DNA from: Triatoma infestans
Lineage: Eukaryota > Arthropoda > Insecta > Hemiptera > Reduviidae
Length of the DNA: 64,000 nt
Assembly (NCBI GenBank): GCA_011037195.1
Contig: JAAEAF010014931.1
Coordinates: 1 to 64,000 of the forward strand
Reading direction: 5' to 3'
The translations under genes and the position numbers were made by a program. Below, in pieces: positions 21,264 to 31,140 of this stretch (position 1 is the stretch's first letter; the number at the start of each line of letters is the position of its first letter). Below the pieces are notes generated by a model. That model was not told the origin of the DNA and did not search any database. It was given only the letters and a program-made list of their open reading frames with translations.

Positions 21264-21517
21264 ATTATGTTATGAAGAAATTTGGTGAGGATCGGTCAAG
21301 AAAGAACATTCAATTATGCCAACGGTTCGACAGAGTTTCCTGTCTTTATCAAGGCTTTAATATATAGATAGTCATGAAGATGCAAATGTAATTATACTCT
21401 TCACGACTATCTATATATTTAAAGCCTTGATAAAGACAGGAAACTCTGTCGAAACGTTGGCGCAATTGAATGCTTCTTTCTTGACCGATCCTCACCAAAT
21501 TTTGTCATAACATAATG
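21264..21517. mobile_element. Foldback element, family C
   Basis: Near-perfect palindrome centred at about 21391. Left arm starts TTATGAAGAAATTTGGTGAG and right arm ends CTCACCAAATTTTGTCATAA; CTGTCTTTATCAAGGCTTTA is mirrored by TAAAGCCTTGATAAAGACAG. The arms are about 120 bp with almost no spacer. A hammerhead-like order is visible on plus at 21424-21463: TTGATAAA, hairpin GACAG-GAAACT-CTGTC, GAAACGTTGGC, but the expected CTGA is TTGA and helix I is poor. No ORF. Confidence 0.8.
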
Positions 21518-21864
21518 TTTCAATGAATGGGTACAAAGTCCAGTGCACTCTAATACGAGATAAAAATTACTTATTTGATCTGCTTTCATCTTTTTCCAAA
21601 CAAACTCTTATCTCTCCATTCTCTTTATATACTTAATCTAATTTTATTAGTTTGCGATATTTATAAAAGAGAATTAGCCAGAGGGAATTTGCAGTTAGGA
21701 AGAAGATTCTAACTCTAAGAGAGTTAATATTATTCTGCTTAAAATTTTTACAAACAATAAACTGGACTTAGTTAATAAAAGTTTGCGCTGTATATTAGAA
21801 GTAAAGAAACAAATCTGGTTTGTATCTCTCACAGACTCCCTCTTACTGCAATAATTATAAATAT

Positions 21865-22027
21865 CTGGTATTTTATCCATCGTAGCATGCATATTGATTT
21901 TGTTCCTGACCGGTTTCGGACTTTCATCCATCGTCAGAGCAAATTCACCAAGCTCGTGCAGAGAGTTCACTTCAACGTATTTTTTTTTTAAGTTGGAAAA
22001 AATATGCTACGATGGATAAAATATCAG
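21865..22027 (-). mobile_element. Foldback element, family B (short copy) with hammerhead-like core
   Basis: Short arms CTGGTATTTTATCCATCGTA (21865) and TACGATGGATAAAATATCAG (ending 22027) bracket about 115 bp. On minus, 21937-21908 reads CTGACGA, then a TGGA-TGAAAG-TCC hairpin, GAAA, CCGGTC. The core is intact, but flanking helix I pairing is weak (CT with AG only). The block order (hammerhead core, then GCATGCTACGATGGATAAAA) matches the larger copy at 6.7-7.4 kb. The left edge is embedded in a DR1 head (CTCTTACTGCAATAATTATA). Confidence 0.6.
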
Positions 22028-23415
22028 ATGTTATCTAGCATGCAGACCCACCGCATTTTCAATTATGTATATGTAAATGTAGACGATGGGAATTTAAAGC
22101 TGTTGATATTTAGGGCATAAAATCTAGCCTATACTCACTATTATTGCTCGAAAACATTATTGTAAATTATATAATTTAATGTTAACTCCAACTAATAAAC
22201 ACTTTAACAGCAGTTAATAACAGAAATTTTTTTTAAATAAAAGTGGTAAATGATAGGAGAGTGTTCAATTAGCATTACAAGCTTTACAAAAAAAATCGAT
22301 GAAGCCGTTTTAGAAAGAATGAACAAAAACAGTAAAGTTATACTGCGGTCAACAGATTTTCATCCTACTTGGAATTTTAGAAATGCATAATGGATGTTAA
22401 TCTAAAGTAGCTAGTGGAAGAGTACACTGCTCTGATGTGGCTCATTCTGTAATTATAATAAATAAATTTATCAAATTGATTTCTAATTTAATAAATTGAA
22501 GATGAAAGGATATCCTCGAAATGTTATTTAAAAAAATAAAGATAAAAACAAACACTAAACTGGAAGATCGATGCATCAAGCTTCTTATTTCAAAATTTCT
22601 AAATACTTGTGACAGTGGTAAGTTGTTATGAAGACGAGGTAGAGAGAGGTGAAGTTGTAAGTTCAGGGGCACACAACTTTCTCCCAATGGTGTAACTTTC
22701 GATTCTATAAGACAATAGGATACAATGTTCGACATGCTAAACACTCGTATCATTATCTATTTAATTTAGTTTGTTTTTATTTTTTATGTTTTACTATTCC
22801 CGTGTCAACAAACAGTGCAGCTCTCCGGCAATGAATTCGTAACGTGGCGATGATGTTAATAAAGTTGTGAACGAAATTTCGTTGGAGAAATATTTCTTTG
22901 CAGATAAGTTTGTTGCTAATCCAGGTAAGTAATTGTAGTTAAGTGAATGAAAGCCACGCCGTTACCATTCTAGTGAAAGATTTAGAAAATAAAAATGCCA
23001 TTAATTTACTTTTTTTGCTGTATTTAATTGTTTATTTTTCGACCAAACTTTAGTATTTATTTTTATTTATTTATTGTAAAAGACGTTTAAGTGCCATTAC
23101 AAATGAGTTGTGAAACTCGTATGCAAAAGACAATAAATAAAGTTAAAAAAAACACTTTAGAACTTTAATACAAACAAATTAAGAAAAAGAAAATGATATT
23201 AAACTACTATATTTTAAAGGGATGTCGAAGAGGAGCTAGCAGTGACATACTATTTCATTGGGTAATAATACATTCATATGTCTACTATAAGTAGAGTTTG
23301 TAGCTATGTCCAGATCTTCTCTAAAAAGAAAAGACTGGTATTTGTCAACAATAGATAGTACATCTGATTTATTAAAATTCTTATGCCATTAAAGTTTGGA
23401 ATAAATTTATTAATT
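22028..23415. other. Non-coding stretch
   Basis: Mostly AT-rich. About 22225-22400 has faint DR1 features (AAATCGATGAAGCCGTTTT). A 103-codon minus frame (22442-22753) has no recognisable domain. At 23060-23150 a stretch ending ACAATAAATAAAGTTAAAAA could be a decayed retroelement tail. Confidence 0.4.
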
Positions 23416-23719
23416 AAAGTTATTAATTATGGGCACCAATTAAATTTAGTATTCAACCTTTCGCTAAGAACGCCCTCAATATTGTAAAACAAATGTTCGT
23501 AAACCTGGAATCATCCATTTCTTCAACTTTTACCTACCAATTCAACGTTAATTTTAAAATAAACAGACTTAAATGAACAATACCAGTCTCCAGACTTGGA
23601 AATGAGGGTGTTGCGACTAACATTTAAAGTTTGTTTAAGAAATCTACATTGTACTGCGTCCAAGTCATCAGATATCTAAGGCTCCCTTTAGGACACCATA
23701 TAACAAAGCATATCTAATT

Positions 23720-23907
23720 GTTGTGGTGGTTGGTTCCGCAGAGCTGGAAAGCATCAGAGACATTTTCCGTGGTAGCCTGCTTCATTTTGTGGTCATCGAC
23801 CGGTTTCGGGCGTTCGCCCATCTTCAGGATGCGTTTTGTCAGACAGTGTGATAACAAGACTTGCACAAAGCAAAAATTCAGTTATTGAACACACTCTAAT
23901 TATTGAC
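23720..23907 (-). mobile_element. Hammerhead-bearing element, single-arm copy
   Basis: 188 bp with the same sequence as one arm of the palindromes at 3.9 and 30.6 kb (TTGTGGTGGTTGGTTCCGCA, GAGCTGGAAAGCATCAGAGA, then TGTGGTCATCGACCGGTTTC). It is flanked by a perfect 11-bp target-site duplication CATATCTAATT (23709-23719 and 23908-23918) inside an older RT remnant. A single arm therefore mobilises on its own, and the palindromic copies would be inverted dimers. Confidence 0.85.
23794..23831 (-). ncRNA. Hammerhead ribozyme-like motif, best-preserved copy
   Basis: Minus strand: CATC (23831-23828), CTGAAGA, T, GGGC-GAAC-GCCC hairpin, GAAA, CCGGTC, GATG (23797-23794). All conserved core strings are present (CTGANGA, GAAA, GTC cleavage triplet), helix I is 4 bp and helix II 4-5 bp; helix III would be a single C-G pair, as reported for minimal hammerheads in Penelope-like elements. 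Activity is inference. Confidence 0.62.
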
Positions 23908-24144
23908 CATATCTAATTATTAAATTAAAGAGATCAATTCTTGATTCCCAGGATTTCAGGTTATTTGTATGAACAACATTAAAAATAGTAAACCCATCGC
24001 AGAGTTGGCCCTCCTAACCTCCTCATTTTTAGTTTCTCTAAATAACAGTGATCTAGAGAATGCAATGCCCAAATAATTAAAATGAGGGACAACTACCAAC
24101 TTGGAAGAGCCAAAATAAAGATTTTCAGAGCTCTTATATCACTA

Positions 24145-25019
24145 AACTTAAGTATTAAATATTCGCATGTTGTTGAAAAATATATTGTAAATATAGCTGT
24201 AAAACTTGTTTGTAATTTAATAAAAGTTCCAAACTTAAAGTGCTAAACAGTAGTAAATTGTTTGTAATACCTTCCTCACAAAACAAAATCATGAACAATG
24301 TACTTATCACCCTCTGAAGTGAAAGTGACAATTATATTTGGAACAGGAGCCCTTATTTATGAAATTGTGAACTTAATTTTTAAATGTAAAAATAATGACA
24401 GAAGGTTGAGATTGAAGTGCGGCAATAGTGAGAATAGAAATGAAAGTTGAACGAATAACAAAAATTTAAAAATAGAAAAATGTTTCAGATGTGCTAATGT
24501 ATCGATTTGTAATAATTGGTAAGGAAAATCGTAGTGTTTGGTGCTATAGTAAAGACGACAGTCAGCACGGGGTGTCAGCCGTGATTCTTGGTTTTACGGT
24601 TATTTTTTTCCCGATATTGGTCAATGAAAATACCATATCAGTTTTTGCAAACCTAACGATTATGTATTTAATCTTCTGCAATACAGATTATCAAAGAAAA
24701 CTAAATGAAGTAAATTATGGCAGTTATGTGAATTTATCAATGAATTAACTAAAATATTCATAAAAAAGGTATCTGTCATATGACAGTTGCAACATGCGTA
24801 GAATAAGTTTTTAAATCACCCCTGCTACCTAAGGGCATGTGAGATTCAATTATAAGCCTATCTGCTTTTTGTTAGGATTTTTCTATCAGTTACAAATGAT
24901 TTCCCCTCATTTAGGCTCTGCAACATTGGAACTAAAAACGGCATTTACCATCGACTTCTAATTCCATCAACAACATACGAATATTTCTTTTTTTATTAAT
25001 AAAATTGTTAAAATGATAT
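24145..25019. other. Non-coding stretch
   Basis: No family recognised. An 85-codon plus frame at 24491-24748 has hydrophobic patches but no known motif. Confidence 0.4.
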
Positions 25020-25640
25020 GTTATTTACAAAACAGTGTTAGTTATATATTTTAATACTCTTTTATCCTTTTGAAGCGATCGCGTCAAATTTTCGATATTG
25101 AGATTGAAATTTATTGAAACCACATGTTTTTTGGTTGTTCCAACAGTGTCAATGAATCCCACATAACAAAATCGGAAAATCGCAAGGAGCTGAAGCTTGA
25201 TATTCCGATTAGGCACAACCGTTGCTTCTATACCACAAGGTTTCCGTAAAAGTCCCTCAACCGAAAGTGTGTCTTTATTGAATGTTTTTTTCCAGTTTTC
25301 CCGATTTTTACGAAAACGGTTCCAATCATTTTCTTAAACATCGCATATTAACTATATTGTACTAGCCAATATATTTTTTTAGGGAAATAAAGTTGGACCG
25401 TTTTAAGCGCAGTCCTCTAAAATGTTATTATAATAATCATAGAACGTACCATTCTACCACCTACCACAATATTAAATTATGTTAAAAGCATTGCTAGAAA
25501 TTTAGAGAAAAATAGTATCCGGAATTGCGACATTACACAATAAGCTCTGAGTTTTTGGAATTTTCTCAAAATCGGCTTCAACGATTTTCTTTAGACTATG
25601 TACACTAAAGTACATATATTTCTTTCCTAATCTATGTAGG
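25020..25640 (-). repeat. DR1 dispersed repeat (minus, diverged)
   Basis: On minus: TTTTCTCTAAATTT-type head is lost, but AAAATCGTTGAAGCCGATTTT (25590-25565), GGTTGAGGGACTTTTACGG (near 25255) and CTTGATATTCCG, then TCAATATCGAAAATTTGACG (near 25090), follow DR1 order. Possible further DR1 debris extends to about 26030 (TTCCAGGTTTTTGGAGCATT). Confidence 0.55.
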
Positions 25641-26334
25641 ATCTAGTATTTAAATAAAACAAACACAAGCTATTAACTTTAATACCTTTTATTCACAACT
25701 TTTAATAAACAACGTGTACATTCTTTCCTCTTGTGTAAAATACCAACCAGCAACCTTCTCCTTTTTTTTGTTAACCTTACCCCTCAAAACGCAGCAGTCA
25801 GAGCAATCCAGCGGCTGCTCGGCTTACTACAAAATTCCCTTCATTTCGAATGTCCTACATATATGAAACTCTTTTTCCAGGTTTTTGGAGCATTTTGGGG
25901 AACTGCCACGTCAAGCTTTACTCTGAAATTTCATTTCCGTGCAATGTACGCGCCACAACCTAAACAATATTATTTCTTTAAACTTGGTATGTTAATTGTA
26001 CAACTTTCTCCAGGAAAATTAATTTTTGAAAAGTTCTGGAAGCAGCATCAGCTTTCCTCTGAATTGCCACTTCGATCCCGTCACGACTTTTCTCCTGGGA
26101 AGGCGTTGGGATGTTCAGAACGAAGTATGAATTCGAAAACGTGGAAAGACCTTAGTGAGGAGAATACTCAGACCTTGTTTTGACCGCTAGTATTGACATG
26201 CTTCACAAAGAGGCTTCTAGATTTGGCACCAGGGTATTAGAATTCACCCTTTAATTTAGTCTAGACTATTTAATGTGAAGGCGTCATCCTTATTTGTGAC
26301 TAGAGCAATGGAGAAAGTTTTAGATCGGTAGTTC
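25641..26334. other. Non-coding stretch with DR1 debris
   Basis: A 150-codon plus frame (25731-26183) overlaps DR1-like sequence on the opposite strand and resembles no protein family. I treat it as chance. Confidence 0.4.
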
Positions 26335-26885
26335 GAGCGTAGGGCAATTTATCCAAACTTGGAAAGTTACGGATGAGCCCTCATAGTCTGACAATAAGAT
26401 CATTATGTTCAGTCCAGAAGGGCTTGACGAAAGAGTGACTAGAGGGACCGCGGAAGGACGGATTGGAATAATTTCAACACCAATCTGAGATGTGCTCTAA
26501 ACCACGTCGGCACCAATAAGATGCCTCAACATCAATTAGAGTTAGAGCAATATCTAGAAAAGGTAAATCGGGCACTTATAGGTCCATTCTAAAATAGTTG
26601 CTTTGTTAGCAAACTCAATGGTTTTAGGGATGCCCCTGATGAAGCAAAAACTCGTCAAACAAAGATCTGAAATGTGCCAGCTTATCAATGAAGCGAAGTG
26701 CACGAGAAAATTGACATATCTGCACGGACAGGCTTACTCCCTACAACAAAAAGATAGGAAAAGCAAAGAGGAACAATTTTAGGAAATTCTGTGAGGACAT
26801 TGGCTCTTTGCCCACACCGGCAAGAATGAATAGAGACCTATCACGTTTGTTTGCAAGAGTGCATGGTTCCCTCAAAAAAGTCATT
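26335..26885 (+). pseudogene. Decayed LINE ORF2, endonuclease end to RT linker
   Basis: Short pieces in several frames line up with the end of the APE endonuclease and the linker before RT in Jockey/R1-like ORF2: WKVTDEPS and then SDNKIIMFS (about 26358-26410; family pattern WxVSDExSLSDHxxIxF), LELEQYLEKVNRALIG (about 26534-26582), and KRNNFRKFCEDIGSLPTPAR (about 26765-26825; pattern KRxSWREFCxxIxSxPxxAR), followed by GSLKK. Many stops and shifts. It ends near the left arm of the 27.0-29.6 kb palindrome and is separate from the R1 insertion there. Confidence 0.65.
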
Positions 26886-27323
26886 TTATTAGGTTTACTT
26901 TCTCCAATTATTTTATGTTTCCTTAAAGTAGTTTTAAGTCCATCCAATTTAATTTTTATTTTATAATTTAAATCTACATTTCCTAGAAGAAACTAGATGT
27001 TGATTGAATTAGATCTTACGCAGATTTCCATCTTTAAAGTACTGTTTCAATACTGTTGGACCGCGCCATTAGAAACAATTTATTGACAATATGAATGGCT
27101 ACAAACTCCAGCTCAAAGAAAAGTATTTTAAGCTAAAACTGTGAATTCCTTTGAGAAACTTTTGTGTGTGTTTAACATCAATTTTATTTTGTTACATTAG
27201 TTATAAACGGCCAAATACAAAATGGCGGACTCACATTGGATCGCATTTCCGCCTAATTTCTCTTTTGCCTTCTTTTTCAACAATGAAATGAAAATTCTGG
27301 GTTTTTTTCTTTATATCTCACAT

Positions 27324-28800
27324 TTTCTTGGACATAGCTAGGGCCTTTGATAATGTCTGGTGGCCGACTGTTTTGGAGTCACTTAGAAGACGAGATTGTC
27401 TTCTAAAACTTATACAAAGTTACCTTACCCAGAGGGTGGCGATGTTAGTGACTCCCTGTTAGAGGGCGGCGAGGTCTCACGACCAATAACCAAAGGTTGT
27501 CCGCAGGGCTCGGTAGTGGGCCCGATCCTGTGGAACCTGGTGATGGAAGAGCTGTTAGAACAAACTGATAAATTGGATTACTGTGACTCGGTTGCATACG
27601 CTGACGACCTAGCAATAGTTGTCCATGGAGATTCTCGTAGGGAGATAGAGGAGCGTGCTTGCACGACTGTGTCCCAAATAAAAAGATGGTGTCAAGGGGA
27701 AAAGCTGCAGATTTCGTTTGAGAAGTCAAAGTGATGCTTATGAAAGGCAAGCTTCATCGCAGTCATCCACCTTGGATCCGGGTGGACGAACAAAGAATAG
27801 CTCACGTAACCCAGTTTGAGTATCTGGGCGTGCTCCTGGATTGGAAGCTTTCTTTTAAGCCCATATTCAGCGAGTTGCCTCAAGATGTCTCAACTTATAC
27901 CAGGGGATCAAAAGAGTAGCCCGTGGAGAGTGGGGGCTGAAGACTCGTGTGGCTCTGACTATCTACAGGGGCGTAATAGAGAATGTCGCAACGTACGCAG
28001 CTGCCTGTTGGGCCGACAAGCTGGACTTGCAGTCGTACAGTGGCATTCTATTAAGAATGCAAAGAGCTATTTTATGCTCGGTGACTAGGGCCTATGCGAC
28101 GACGTCCACGGCCTCCTTACCGGTGGTCGCTGGAGTGTTGCCGCTTGATCTCCAAGCAGAGATGAGGGCCCTAAGATACAGATACCAAAAGAGGGGCATG
28201 ATCGTCCTTGATGGTCGGGAGTTGTCTAGTCAGATGCCTCCCGCTCTCGTAAAGAAAACGATCCGAGAGTATGAGATAGGGAAGTGGCAAAGACGCTGGG
28301 ATGAGGCAGAGACAGGAAGAACTACTTATGAGTTCTTTCCAAATCTGCATCACAGACTGTCGATGCGATGGCTGCGGCTATCCCAGACCGTTACACAATA
28401 TTTCACGGGGCACGGGGAGTTCAATTCTAAGCTCTTCGACTTGGGATTGAAAGATTCCCCAAATTGTGAATGCGGTCAACGGGACACGGTGCATCACGTT
28501 CTCTTCCGGTGTCCTCTCCTCGACGAGGCTAGAATCCATATGGAATTCAAGCTGATAAGTAGGGGGGAGAACTGGCCGGGAGAATGTAAAGAGCTGGTAA
28601 AGAATGCAAGGAATTTCGAAGACTTTGTCGAGTTCGCTCAAGAAGTCGCGGTAATAAGAAGGACGACGGATAAGTAGAGGTCCGCCTCGCCGTGGCAGGG
28701 ACGGGTACTTATCTACTTTGTAGATAAGGCTAAGTGACATAGGCACCTTTGGCGCTGTGCGCTAGGTACGGTGGCTAAGAGTGTGTGTAATAATAACAAT
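27324..28800 (+). mobile_element. R1-type non-LTR retrotransposon, 5'-truncated
   Basis: Begins within the RT domain and ends after a 3' UTR with tail GTGTGTGTAATAATAACAAT. It is flanked by an imperfect 11-bp target-site duplication ATATCTCACAT / ATAGCTCACAT (27313-27323 and 28801-28811). The second copy continues straight into the inner part of the palindrome arm, and the right arm supplies the uninterrupted version (GTGAGCTATAG near 29260). Confidence 0.88.
27330..28677 (+). pseudogene. R1-type reverse transcriptase, C-terminal part
   Basis: RT motif A DIARAFDNVWWP (27336), then a frameshift near 27450, motif B GCPQGSVVGPILWNL (27497-27541), catalytic YADD in AYADDLAIVV (27597), another shift near 27733, VTQFEYLGVLLDWKLSF, and a third shift near 27900. 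The final 242 codons (27949-28677) are open: AACWADKL region, then RLSMRWLRLSQ and the C-terminal zinc-binding CECGQRDTVHHVLFRCP, typical of the R1 clade. The frames are broken in at least three places, so it is inactive, but catalytic residues survive. EN and N-terminal RT are lost by truncation. Confidence 0.88.
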
Positions 28801-30638
28801 ATAGCTCACATCTATATATATATAAAACAGTAAATATTCAGCTATAAATAACTTGATTATTTGCATCTTTTCATAAAAAATTTGTATTGGACAATTTGAA
28901 AATTTACAAAATACCTACGAAGGGAAAATTAGTAAAAAAATTCTAAATAGATTTTTCCTAGAAATAATTAGCTATAAATTATAAGCCAATCACAGTGTAG
29001 AAGTGAAGGTATCAAATATTTGTGTGGCCCATATGATAATTCTGAATTTCTGATTGGCCTAACATACACCCACATTTCACGCCTTCACTTCTACTCTGTG
29101 ATTAGCTAATTATTTCTATGAAAAATGTAGTTAAGAATTTTTTTATTAATTTTCCCTTTGTAGGTATTTTATAAATTATCGAATTGTGCAATAAAATAAA
29201 AAAAAATCCCAAAATCAGTTTATGAACGTAATATTTACTGTTTTATATAATTAGTGTGAGCTATAGAGAAAACATTCACCATTTTCGTTCTAAAAGAAAG
29301 CAAAAGAGAATTAGGCAAAAATGCAAGATCCGCCATTTTGTATTTGGCCGTTTATAAACTAATGTAACAAAATAAAATTGATGTTACACACCCATAAAAA
29401 TTTCACCAAGGAATTCAGAAAATTTAATTAAAAACTTCTTTTAGACCTGGAGTTTTTAGCTATTCATTATTTTAATTTTATTATGTGGCGCAGTCCACAA
29501 AGTATTGAAAGAGTACTATAAAGATCGAAACCTACCATGAGCTACTTCAATCAAAATCTAGTATCTCGCAAAAACATAAATAAAGGAATCGAAATAATTA
29601 TTAGTGCAATAAACAAATAATTAAAATAAGAAGAAGCGTTATATATTATTTCGGCGTTTTGTCTAATCGGTTGCCGTCAGGTCAATTGTGCTATATATTA
29701 CAGTTCGAATATATATATTACAGACTATGTAACTATATAAATTGGAGTTAGAGAAAGTCATGTGAGTGTTTCACACCAGATTTTTTACATTCTCTTACTG
29801 TTAGCAACAGAAAGTATTGTAATCACGCCAAATTTTCAATATTGAGTTTTCACTGGAAACATCCGTTTTGAGGTCAGCGTCGTCCTCAAGTGGTTTTTAT
29901 CAATTTGCCTGTGTGTGTGTGTGTGTATGGGACAACATATCTTAAAAATGAAAATCCGCAGTATGTTCAAACTTAACATTTCTTTGAAGTGCGACCAGGT
30001 GGCTTGAGAATAAGCTTTTCGTAAAAATTGCTCAACCGGAAGTGCCACTATGCTAAATGGTTCTTCAGTTTTTTGTGATTCTCTCAAATACAGCTCCTAC
30101 GATTATTTTTTAACTTTATATATCAACTACACATACAAAGAGCTACAAGTTTTATTTGTAATATTTCTCGAATTGTGCAAAATTAAAAACAAGAAGTATT
30201 GTAATCCATTATAATTCATTAAAGACACTTTTGGGGAGGGGTGGAGTTAGGTTTTCTTCTGAAGTGCTATTTTAGTTTATTAACAATTCTATCATCTACA
30301 TAACATTAATTAGAATTAAAAGTGTTGTTGAAATTCCGAGTTTGAAGAAAATCGGATGACCGGAAGTGCGTTTTTAATAGTAAGTATTTATCAGTTTCTG
30401 CTATTTTCTCTAAAAGCTCCAACGGTTTTCTTTAAACCAATTATGTAAACTACACATATAAAGAACTACAACTTTTATTGAATCATCTCTCCAGGTAAAG
30501 TCATTTAAGGCAACTTTTGGGGGAAGGGGTGTGGTTATGATTTCCTCTAAAGTGCTGTATAGTTGTTGTGGTGGTTGGTTCCGCAGAGCTGGAAAGCATC
30601 AGAGACATTTTCCGTGGTAGCCTGCTTCATTTTGTGGT

Positions 30639-30676
30639 CATAGACCAGTTTCGGAAGTTCGCCCATCTTCAGGATG
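30639..30676 (-). ncRNA. Hammerhead-like motif, helix II decayed
   Basis: Minus strand: CATC, CTGAAGA, T, GGGC-GAACTT-CC, GAAA, CTGGTC, TATG. Core strings survive, but helix II and the first helix I pair are damaged. Confidence 0.4.
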
Positions 30677-30804
30677 CGTTTGTCAGACAATGTGATAACA
30701 CAGACTTGGACAAAGCAAATTCAATTTATGCACTGAAGATTATACAAGTGTATAAACTGAATTTGCTCTGTGCAAGTCTATATTATCACACTGTCTGACA
30801 AACG

Positions 30805-30842
30805 CATCCTGAAGATGGGCGAACGCGCGAAACCGGTCGATG
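30805..30842 (+). ncRNA. Hammerhead ribozyme-like motif
   Basis: CATC at 30805, CTGAAGA at 30809, hairpin GGGC-GAAC-GCGC (one mispair), GAAA, CCGGTC, GATG at 30839. Helix I pairs perfectly over 4 bp. Confidence 0.55.
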
Positions 30843-31140
30843 ACCACAAAATGAAGCAGGCTACCAAGGAAAATGTCTCTGACGCAGTAATAGTTGATTG
30901 TACAATTTTACTATCTAAACAAAATTAACTAGAAATAAATAGATTGCTTAAGTTCCGGGTCTCAAGAAAATTAGTTAATCAGAAGTGCGTTTTTACGAAA
31001 CAGCTTTATCATTTTTCGCGATTTTCTCCTTAAAAACACCGACGAATTTCATTAAATTTGATATACTGACTATAAAATTCGTCAATTATAATTTTGTAAA
31101 CTGCAGTAAGAGTTATGTGAGTGTTTCACGCCAGATTTTT

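Larger units (their letters stand above)
23420..24140 (-). pseudogene. Decayed LINE RT C-terminal region, split by a hammerhead element
   Basis: Minus-strand fragments in shifting frames: VPHFNYLGIAFSRS (about 24095-24050) and LFRETKNEEVRRANSAMGLL match the post-palm region of insect LINE RTs (FxYLGIxFS, then ANxAxGLLF). After the inserted element at 23720-23907, LDAVQCRFLKQTLNVSRNT (about 23670-23610) matches the pattern seen in the 35.8-kb frame (LLRFLKLLLHLPRNT). Stops and frame changes are frequent. The two halves join across the 11-bp target-site duplication of the insertion, which supports the reading. Confidence 0.65.
26980..29590. mobile_element. Long foldback element split by an R1-type insertion
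   Basis: Left arm (26980-27323 plus 28801-28995) and right arm (about 29085-29590) are inverted copies. Examples: AAGTACTGTTTCAATACTGT against ACAAAGTATTGAAAGAGTACT; CGGCCAAATACAAAATGGCG against CGCCATTTTGTATTTGGCCG; TAGAAGTGAAGGTATCAAAT against the mirrored CGCCTTCACTTCTACTCTGTG. Removing the 1477-bp insertion leaves a palindrome of about 1.1 kb with arms over 500 bp and a spacer of about 90 bp. No transposase frame; non-autonomous. Confidence 0.85.
30566..30890. mobile_element. Palindromic hammerhead element, copy 3
   Basis: 325 bp, two inverted arms (TTCCGCAGAGCTGGAAAGCA at left; CTACCAAGGAAAATGTCTCT at right) meeting near 30740. Flanked by a 6-bp direct repeat TAGTTG (30560-30565 and 30891-30896) inside DR1. 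The arms match the single-arm copy at 23720. Confidence 0.88.
29735..31140 (-). repeat. DR1 tandem copies (minus), split by a hammerhead foldback
   Basis: From the left: the head of one unit reversed (GAGAAAGTCATGTGAGTGTT, CACACCAGATTTTTTACATT), then directly the tail of the next reversed (TTGTAATCACGCCAAATTTT, CA tract as GTGTGTGTGT). The unit runs on to 30560, is interrupted by the element at 30566-30890, and finishes at a reversed head (GCAGTAAGAGTTATGTGAGT, near 31102). Head-to-tail arrangement again. Confidence 0.75.

Noticed and set aside
22800..22960. Possible exon/intron boundary (CCAGGTAAGTAA)
   Set aside because: A good 5' splice-site string, but no open frame with likeness to a gene joins it.
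25731..26183. 150-codon plus ORF
   Set aside because: Overlaps DR1-like debris and matches no protein family; AT-rich codon use without bias.
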